Both the position numbers and the translations under genes were made by a program. Of a stretch of DNA of 64,000 nt, positions 58,134 to 64,000 are shown one piece after another. Numbering within the stretch: position 1 is the first letter of the stretch; each line of letters starts with the position of its first letter. The notes under the pieces were generated by a model. It did no database searches, had not been told where the DNA came from, and saw only the letters and a program-made list of their open reading frames with translations. The stretch is taken from contig NZ_BMNK01000014.1 in NCBI RefSeq assembly GCF_014646515.1, forward strand, positions 190,298 to 254,297, in the 5' to 3' direction. The stretch is from Nonomuraea glycinis (GTDB lineage: Bacteria > Actinomycetota > Actinomycetes > Streptosporangiales > Streptosporangiaceae).

Positions 58134-60566
58134 GTGGCCGATATCAGAGAACGCGAAGACGCGGAGGATCTCTCAAAGGAGGATCCCGCCGTGGACTCAG
58201 CGCGCGCTGACGCGGACGTCTACGTAGTCGAGCCGCTGCTTCCGCAGCGCCTGCGCCGCCCCTCCGACCTGCTCCGGCTGCTGGCCACCCTGCTCACGCT
58301 CGGCGCGGTGATCCTCCTCGCCCTGGTCGCCAAGCAGACGCTGTACGGCCTGGAGATGGACGTCACGGAGGGCACCACGCTGGTGCCCCTGCTCAGCCGG
58401 ACCGCCACCTTCGTCGGCGGCGCGGCCGTGCTCATCGTGCCCGTCGCCTTCGCCGTCGAACGCGTCTTCCACCGCGACGGCCTGCGCGTCGCCGAAGGGC
58501 TGATCGCCGCCATCATCGGCATGGTCGGCTCCTTCCTGATCGGCCAGTGGCTGCTCGCCGGCCACGTCGACGACCTGACCCAGCTGCTCACCGGCGGCCG
58601 CTCGATCGAGCCGCTCAACACCCTGCTCATCTCGGTCATCGCCTACACCACCGCGGTGCGCATCTCGCGCCGGCCCACCTGGCGCGCGCTCATGTGGACC
58701 GTGATCGCCCTCGACATCCTCGCCCTCTACTCCGGCAGGCAGATCACCCTGCCCGGCGCCATCGTGGCGGTCCTGGTCGGCATGGTCATGGGCTACGCCA
58801 CCCTCTACGGCGTCGGCAGCCCCAACACCAGGCCGCCGGGCAACGCCGTGGTGGCGGCGCTGCGCAAGCTCTCGTTCTCGCCGGTGTCGGCCCGCCGCAT
58901 CGACGACGACCACCAGGGCAGCCGCCGCTACGCCGTCGGGCTGGCCGACGGCACCACCCTCGACGTCACCGTGCTCGACCGTGACCGCCAGGTGGCCGGC
59001 CTGCCGTACCGGCTGTGGCGGCGCTTCCGGCTGCACTCCGAGACCAGACGCAGGGCCATCAGGTCGCTGCGGGCCGAGCTGGAGCGCGAGGCGCTGATGG
59101 CCTACGCGGCGCAGGCGGCCGGCGCCAGCACGCCGCGCCTGATCGGCACCAGTGAGATCGGCACCGAGGCGGCCCTGCTCGCCTACGAGCACATCGACAC
59201 CAGGCCGCTCGACGAGGTGCCCGACGCTGAGATCACCGACGACGTGCTGGCGCAGATCTGGGAGCAGGTCTCGCTGCTGCAGATCCAGCGGCTCGCGCAC
59301 CGGAGGCTGACCGGCGACGGCATCCACCTCGACCCGGCCGGCCGAGTCGTCCTGACCGATGCCCGCAGCGGCGAGATCGCCGCCGGGGACCTGCTGCTCC
59401 GGCTGGACATCGCCCAGCTCCTCACCTACCTGGCGCTGCGCGTCGGCGCCGAGCGGTCCGTCGGCAGCGCCGCCGCGATCATGGGGTCCGACACGCTCGC
59501 CACCGCGATGCCGCTGCTCCAGCGCATCGCGCTGACCCGGGAGACCCGCTCGGCGCTGGCGAAGCAGAAGAGCCTGCTCGCCGCCATCCGCGAGCAGATC
59601 GTGGCGCTCAAACCGCAGGGCACGATCGAGGAGATCCGCCTCGAACGGTTCAAGCCGCGCACCCTGGTGACCATCATCGTCAGCACCCTGGCGGCCTACT
59701 TCCTGCTCTCCCAGCTCAGCCGGGTCGACGTGATCCAGGTGGTCACCACCGCCAACTGGGGCTGGTCCGGGGTGGCGCTGGTCGCCTCGTTCGTCAGCTT
59801 CTGGGCCGCCGCGCTGATGCTCAGGGGTTTCGTCCCCGAGGCCCTGCCGCTCTGGCGGACGGTGCTCGTCCAGTTCGCCGCGTCGTTCGTCAAGCTGGTG
59901 GCCCCCGCCGCGGTCGGCGGCGTCGCGATCAACACCCGCTACCTGCAGAAACGCGGCATCTCCCCGGGCCTCGCGGTGACCAGCGTCGGCGCCTCGCAGT
60001 TCATCATGATGGTCTTCCACATCGCGCTGCTGCTGCTGTTCGCCTACATCACCGGCTCCAACACCGCCACGACCTTCACCCCCTCCCGCGGCCTGGTGGT
60101 GGTGATGCTGGCCGTCGCCCTGCTGATCGTCGTGCTGTTCGGCGTCCCGCCGCTGCGCAGGATGATCACCAGCAGGACGCACCGCCTGTTCTCCAACGTG
60201 CTGCCGCGCCTGCTGGACGTCCTGCAGTCACCGCGCAAGCTGATCGAGGGCTCGATCGGCACCCTCATGATCACCATCGCGTTCGTGATCTGCCTGTACG
60301 CCTGCGTCCAGGCCTTCGGCGGCACCATCGACTTCACCACCGTCGCGGTCGTCTACCTCACGGCCAACGCGATCGGCTCGGCCGCGCCCACACCTGGTGG
60401 CCTGGGCGCGGTCGAGTACGCGCTCACGCTGGGACTGACCGTGGCGGGAGTGCCCGCCGAGCTGGCCACCTCCGCCGTGCTGCTGCACCGGCTGCTCACC
60501 TTCTGGCTGCCGGTGCTGCCCGGCTGGGCGGCCTTCACCTACCTGCAGCGCAACGAAGCCCTGTAA
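58134..60566 (+). CDS. Flippase-like membrane protein (LPG-synthase TM domain type)
   Basis: The product has 810 residues. The N-terminal half has six or seven membrane helices (LLRLLATLLTLGAVILLALVA, LLSRTATFVGGAAVLIVPVAF), followed by a soluble kinase-like region of about 250 residues (LMAYAAQAAGASTPRLIG, LLAYEHIDTRPLDEVP, IHLDPAGRVVLTDARSGEIA). The C-terminal third is the UPF0104/LPG-synthase-type membrane domain (FVKLVAPAAVGGVAINTRYLQ, AAPTPGGLGAVEYALTLGL). Such proteins are thought to flip lipids or polyprenyl-linked sugars. The GTG start at 58134 has only a weak upstream GGAAGG. It is monocistronic. Confidence 0.82.
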   Translation: MADIREREDAEDLSKEDPAVDSARADADVYVVEPLLPQRLRRPSDLLRLLATLLTLGAVILLALVAKQTLYGLEMDVTEGTTLVPLLSRTATFVGGAAVLIVPVAFAVERVFHRDGLRVAEGLIAAIIGMVGSFLIGQWLLAGHVDDLTQLLTGGRSIEPLNTLLISVIAYTTAVRISRRPTWRALMWTVIALDILALYSGRQITLPGAIVAVLVGMVMGYATLYGVGSPNTRPPGNAVVAALRKLSFSPVSARRIDDDHQGSRRYAVGLADGTTLDVTVLDRDRQVAGLPYRLWRRFRLHSETRRRAIRSLRAELEREALMAYAAQAAGASTPRLIGTSEIGTEAALLAYEHIDTRPLDEVPDAEITDDVLAQIWEQVSLLQIQRLAHRRLTGDGIHLDPAGRVVLTDARSGEIAAGDLLLRLDIAQLLTYLALRVGAERSVGSAAAIMGSDTLATAMPLLQRIALTRETRSALAKQKSLLAAIREQIVALKPQGTIEEIRLERFKPRTLVTIIVSTLAAYFLLSQLSRVDVIQVVTTANWGWSGVALVASFVSFWAAALMLRGFVPEALPLWRTVLVQFAASFVKLVAPAAVGGVAINTRYLQKRGISPGLAVTSVGASQFIMMVFHIALLLLFAYITGSNTATTFTPSRGLVVVMLAVALLIVVLFGVPPLRRMITSRTHRLFSNVLPRLLDVLQSPRKLIEGSIGTLMITIAFVICLYACVQAFGGTIDFTTVAVVYLTANAIGSAAPTPGGLGAVEYALTLGLTVAGVPAELATSAVLLHRLLTFWLPVLPGWAAFTYLQRNEAL

Positions 60567-60604
60567 CCGACCACGAGATTCTGCTGACCACGAGGCCTTG
60601 CCGG

Positions 60605-61594
60605 TTACGCGGCCGTCGCCCCCGTGATCTCGTCCACCGCCTTGAGCTCGTCCTCGGTGAAGGCCGGGCCGTCCACGCACGCCACGTTGTCCTCAAGCTG
60701 CCGCACACTGCTGGCGCCGATCAGCACACTCGTCACCCGCGGGTCCCGCAGCGTCCACGACAGCGCCATCTGGGCCAGCGTCTGCCCCCGGCCACGGGCG
60801 ATCTCGTCGAGCCCGCGCGCCAGGTCGCGATCGATCCGGTCCTCGCTGAGGAACCTGCTGGTGGCCGCCCGCGAATCCGCCGGCACCCCCTTCAGGTAGC
60901 GGTCGGTCAGCAGCCCCTGCGCCAGCGGCGAGTACACGATGCAGCCCATGCCCGCCTCCTCCAGCACGTCCAGCAGCCCGTCCTCGATCCAGCGGTTGAT
61001 CATCGAGTAGGACGGCTGGTGGATGAGCAGCGGCGTGCCCAGCTCCCGCATGATCCTGGCGGCCTGGGTGGTCTGCTCCGCCGAGTAGTTGGAGATCCCC
61101 GCGTACAGCGCCTTGCCCGAGCGCACGGCCCGGTCCAGCGCCCCCATCGTCTCCTCCAGCGGCGTGTCCGGATCCGGCCGGTGGCTGTAGAAGACGTCGA
61201 CGTACTCCAGCCCCATCCGCCCCAGCGACTGGTCCAGACTGGCCAGCAGGTATTTGCGCGACCCCCACTCGCCGTACGGGCCGGGCCACATGTCGTAGCC
61301 CGCCTTGCTGGAGATGATCAGCTCGTCCCGGTAGGGGGCGAAATCCTGCTGGAAGATCCGCCCGAACGTGCGCTCCGCCGACCCGTACGGCACGCCGTAG
61401 TTGTTGGCCAGATCGAAGTGCGTCACCCCGAGGTCGAACGCCCGCCGCAGGATCGCCCGCGAGTTCTCCACCGGGCGGTCGTCCCCGAAGTTGTGCCACA
61501 GCCCCAGCGACACGGCGGGCAACTTCACCCCGCTCCTGCCACTGCGGTTGTACGGCTGCCGCTCGTAGCGGGCCTCGTCTGCCTGATAGGTCAT
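60605..61594 (-). CDS. Aldo/keto reductase (YghZ / Kv-beta-like)
   Basis: The product has 329 residues from the ATG that overlaps the oligopeptidase stop (ATGA). The NADPH-dependent (alpha/beta)8 barrel has the catalytic tetrad Asp and Tyr in THFDLANNYGVPYGSAE, Lys in LIISSKAGYDMW and His in VFYSHRPDPDTP, with the cofactor loop IGASSVRQLEDNVA. YGVPYGSAE with LQRIF-like FGRIFQQDF is characteristic of the YghZ group, which reduces methylglyoxal or glyceraldehyde 3-phosphate. It is translationally coupled to oligopeptidase B. GTAACCG/CGGTTAC near 60563-60608 may end transcription. Confidence 0.92.
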   Translation of the reverse strand: MTYQADEARYERQPYNRSGRSGVKLPAVSLGLWHNFGDDRPVENSRAILRRAFDLGVTHFDLANNYGVPYGSAERTFGRIFQQDFAPYRDELIISSKAGYDMWPGPYGEWGSRKYLLASLDQSLGRMGLEYVDVFYSHRPDPDTPLEETMGALDRAVRSGKALYAGISNYSAEQTTQAARIMRELGTPLLIHQPSYSMINRWIEDGLLDVLEEAGMGCIVYSPLAQGLLTDRYLKGVPADSRAATSRFLSEDRIDRDLARGLDEIARGRGQTLAQMALSWTLRDPRVTSVLIGASSVRQLEDNVACVDGPAFTEDELKAVDEITGATAA

Positions 61595-63654
61595 GCCGTG
61601 CTTCCCTTCGTGCCGCGCTCGATGATCCAGGAAAGGGCGAACGCCTCCTCGTGCCAGGCGTCGTAACGTCCGCTGCGCCCGCCGTGACCCGCCCCCATCT
61701 CCGTCTTGAGCAGGAACGGTCCGCCGCGCGCGGTGGCCCGCAACCTGGCGACCCACTTGGCGGGCTCGTGGTACATCACCCGGGTGTCGTTCAGGCTGGT
61801 GATCGCCAGGATCGGCGGATACTCCCGCTCGTCCACGTTCTCGTACGGCGTGTAGCTCTTCATGTACGCGTACACGTCCGCGTCGTGCAGAGGGTCGCCC
61901 CACTCGTCCCATTCGATCACGGTCAGCGGCAGCGACGGGTCCAGGATGGTGGTCAGCGCGTCGACGAACGGCACCTCGGCCACCACGCCCGCGAACTCCT
62001 CGGGCGCCAGGTTCACCGCGGCGCCCATCAGCAGCCCGCCGGCGGACCCGCCCCTGGCGATCACCTCCGCACTCCAGCCCGAGCGCTTCAGGTGCCGGGC
62101 CGCCGCCACGAAGTCGGTGAAGGTGTTCTTCTTCTTGGTGAGCTTGCCCTCGTCGTACCAGCGCCGGCCCATCTCACCGCCACCGCGCACATGCGCCACC
62201 GCGAAGACGAACCCGCGATCCAGCAGGGAGAGCCTGGGCACCGAGAAGCTCGGGTCGATGGAGGTCTCGTAGCTGCCGTAGCCGTACAGGACCGTCGGGG
62301 CCGGCCTGCCGGTGTCCTTGCGCTTGACGATCGAGATGGGGATCTCGGTGCCGTCCTCGGCCGTGGCCCACTCACGGAACTGCTCGTAGTCGCCCGGGTC
62401 GTAGCCGCCGAGCACCGGCTTGCGCTTCAGCAGGATGAGCTCGTGGGTGGCCAGGTCGTAGTCGTACACGCTGGCCGGGGTGACCATGCTGGTGTAGGCG
62501 AGCCGGAGCCGGTTGGTGACGAACTCCGGGTTGCCGACCGGCCCCACGTCGTAGAGCGGCTCGGGGAAGTCGATCTCGTACGAGGGCTGCTCGTCGTACG
62601 GCAGCACGCGCAGGCCGGTCAGGCCCTCGCGGCGGAAGTGGACGACCGCGTGGCCGGCGAACGCGTCGATCTCCAGCAGGCGGGTGTCGTCCCGGTGCTC
62701 GATCAGCGGCGTCCACGTGCCGGGGTCGTCGAGCGGGGCGGTGGCGAGCTCGAAGTTGCGCGCGCCGTCGTTGTGCAGGACATAGAAGAAGTCACCCGCG
62801 TGCTCGACGCCGTACTCGACCCCGGTCTTCCTCGGGCGCACGACCTGGAACTCGCCCGTGGGGTCGGCGGCGTCCAGGATGCTGACCTCACTGGTGATCT
62901 TGCTGCCCGCGCCGAGCACCAGGTAACGCTCGCTGCGGGTCAGGCCGATGCCCACCCAGTAGCGCTCGTCGGCCTCCTCGTGGACGAGCACGTCCTCCTC
63001 GGTGCCGAGGGTGTGCCGGTAGACCTGGAACGGGCGCCAGGCGTCGTCCACGCGCGTGTAGAAGAACACCGAGCCGTCGGCGGACCAGGCGCCGCCGTAG
63101 AAGATGCCTTCGATCACGTCCGGCAGCTGCTCACCCGTCGTCAGGTTCTTGAACCGCAGGTTGAAGCGCTCGTCGCCGGTGAAGTCGGTGGAGTAGGCCA
63201 GCATCGTGCCGTCGGGCGAGATGGAGCTGGTGCCCATGGAGAAGAACGGACTGTCACCCGCCAGCTCGTTGCCGTCCAGGACGACCTGCTCACGCTCCAG
63301 GCGCTCGCCGACGGTGATCTCCGGAGGGGCGTCCCCGTCGGCCGGCACCCGGCAGGAGACGGCGTACTGCTTGCCCTCCTCGGTGCGGCTGAAGTACCAC
63401 CAACAGCCTTTACGGCTGGGCACCGACAGATCGGTCTCCTGAGTGCGGCCCTTGATCTCCTGGAAGACCTGCTCCTGGAGATCGGCCAGATGAGCCGTTC
63501 GCTCCTTGAGATAGGCGTTCTCCGCCTCCAGATATGCGATCGTCTCCGGATCTTCTTTGTTGGTAAGCCATGCGTACTCGTCGATCACGGTGTCGCCGTG
63601 ATGGGTGCGCTCAGCCGGAACCGTCTTCGCCACAGGGGGCGTGTTGCTGCTCAC
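61591..63654 (-). CDS. ptrB: Prolyl-oligopeptidase family serine peptidase, oligopeptidase B
   Basis: The product has 687 residues. An N-terminal beta-propeller (about 60-400, GDSPFFSMGTSSISPDGTML, WSADGSVFFYTRVDD) gates an alpha/beta hydrolase with the catalytic Ser in ARGGSAGGLLMGA, Asp in SLNDTRVMYHEP and His in GAGHGGRSGRYD. Family S9A members of this type cleave small peptides after Arg or Lys in the cytosol. The ATG start gives MSSNTPPVAKTVPAERTHHGD. It is first gene of a two-gene unit with the aldo/keto reductase. Confidence 0.93.
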   Translation of the reverse strand: MSSNTPPVAKTVPAERTHHGDTVIDEYAWLTNKEDPETIAYLEAENAYLKERTAHLADLQEQVFQEIKGRTQETDLSVPSRKGCWWYFSRTEEGKQYAVSCRVPADGDAPPEITVGERLEREQVVLDGNELAGDSPFFSMGTSSISPDGTMLAYSTDFTGDERFNLRFKNLTTGEQLPDVIEGIFYGGAWSADGSVFFYTRVDDAWRPFQVYRHTLGTEEDVLVHEEADERYWVGIGLTRSERYLVLGAGSKITSEVSILDAADPTGEFQVVRPRKTGVEYGVEHAGDFFYVLHNDGARNFELATAPLDDPGTWTPLIEHRDDTRLLEIDAFAGHAVVHFRREGLTGLRVLPYDEQPSYEIDFPEPLYDVGPVGNPEFVTNRLRLAYTSMVTPASVYDYDLATHELILLKRKPVLGGYDPGDYEQFREWATAEDGTEIPISIVKRKDTGRPAPTVLYGYGSYETSIDPSFSVPRLSLLDRGFVFAVAHVRGGGEMGRRWYDEGKLTKKKNTFTDFVAAARHLKRSGWSAEVIARGGSAGGLLMGAAVNLAPEEFAGVVAEVPFVDALTTILDPSLPLTVIEWDEWGDPLHDADVYAYMKSYTPYENVDEREYPPILAITSLNDTRVMYHEPAKWVARLRATARGGPFLLKTEMGAGHGGRSGRYDAWHEEAFALSWIIERGTKGSTA

Positions 63655-64000
63655 GGGGGGAGTCTATGTTCGGCCGTGATCGATTCGTGGCCTGCCGCGT
63701 TCCTGAAGCCGTCACGAGCGGTCCGGACCCGCTGCTAATCTTTAGGAGTCGACGCAGTGCGGCGCAACCACTCTCTCTCACTCAGGTGACTTTGATGTGG
63801 GCTGCGCACCTGTGACGATAACTCCTTCTGGCACGACGCTCCGAAGATCGGTTCGCAGAACCTTCCAAGGGCTGGTAAGTTAGAGGGGTTGTCCCGGAAG
63901 CGGGGCGATGGTTATTCCTGAAGGTCGAGCGGCTCCTGTCAATTTGACAGGGACTTGAACGGCTGACAGGATTAAGACATAACAGAACACGAAATGAGCG
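63655..64000. other. Terminal 346-base gene-free region
   Basis: I see no convincing gene. CCTGTCAATTTGACAGG (63935-63951) is a perfect 17-base palindrome, and its right half supplies a -35-like TTGACA (63944-63949). At 17 bases there is CAGGAT (63967-63972), a weak -10. Farther left, GGTAAGTTAGAGGGGTTGTC (about 63874-63893) resembles the AT-poor promoters before actinomycete rRNA operons. A rightward gene beyond the window is likely. Confidence 0.4.

Noticed and set aside
63655..64000. tRNA or start of 16S rRNA at the window end
   Set aside because: No cloverleaf or TTCGA-type T-arm and no 16S 5' sequence is visible before 64000; only a promoter-like segment is present.

Overview
The window is high-GC, densely coded DNA from a filamentous actinomycete, most likely a Streptosporangiaceae (Nonomuraea-like). 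This is inferred from codon usage, frequent GTG starts, a bldC-type developmental regulator, DUF3073 and DUF6458 proteins, and a vdh/bldC/purM/purF neighbourhood that I recall from Streptomyces coelicolor. No rRNA, tRNA, CRISPR array, prophage or biosynthetic cluster was recognised.

Layout. 1-10.5 kb: a partial ECF sigma factor; a secreted phytase-like esterase; a GNAT-like acyltransferase; a TnpB-only insertion element that splits an already decayed acyltransferase-3 gene; a PadR regulator with a visible promoter/operator and a coupled hydrolase; lpdA; a tautomerase; an orphan response regulator; pyrD. 10.6-18 kb: recD2, a coupled peptidoglycan amidase and GH20 hexosaminidase, a LacI regulator, and bldC with palindrome-rich upstream DNA. 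18-25.4 kb: conserved core with vdh, DUF3073, purM, purF, a proline-rich DUF4190 membrane protein and an SCP-like protein. 25.5-36.9 kb: accessory block with a Tat-exported PhoX protein, an ABC exporter behind a textbook SoxR box, two DHA2 efflux pumps that appear to share a TetR regulator, a membrane nucleotide cyclase paired with a Crp/Fnr regulator, and a secreted collagen-like protein. 36.9-41 kb: purL, purQ and purS, with an anti-sigma-factor-type kinase gene between purQ and purS. 41-44.8 kb: E1 alpha, E1 beta and E2 of a 2-oxoacid dehydrogenase; E3 could be the lpdA product at 7-8.4 kb.

44.9-48.9 kb holds the most unusual locus: a four-gene operon of an NrtR-like Nudix/winged-helix protein, a J-domain pseudokinase, a VWA protein and a divergent adenylosuccinate-synthetase paralogue. 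The genes overlap or lie 13 bases apart, behind a cluster of palindromes. I do not recognise this combination as a described system.

49-64 kb: Dabb and DUF6458 proteins; an acyl-CoA dehydrogenase divergent from a methyltransferase; an SMR exporter behind a guanidine-III riboswitch; VOC, epoxide hydrolase, double-GNAT, molybdopterin oxidoreductase and flippase-like genes; an aldo/keto reductase coupled to oligopeptidase B; and a 346-base terminal gap with a palindromic promoter candidate.

Recurring themes are redox and xenobiotic efflux (SoxR, TetR and guanidine control), purine synthesis, and nucleotide signalling (the cyclase/Crp pair and the NrtR-like operon).
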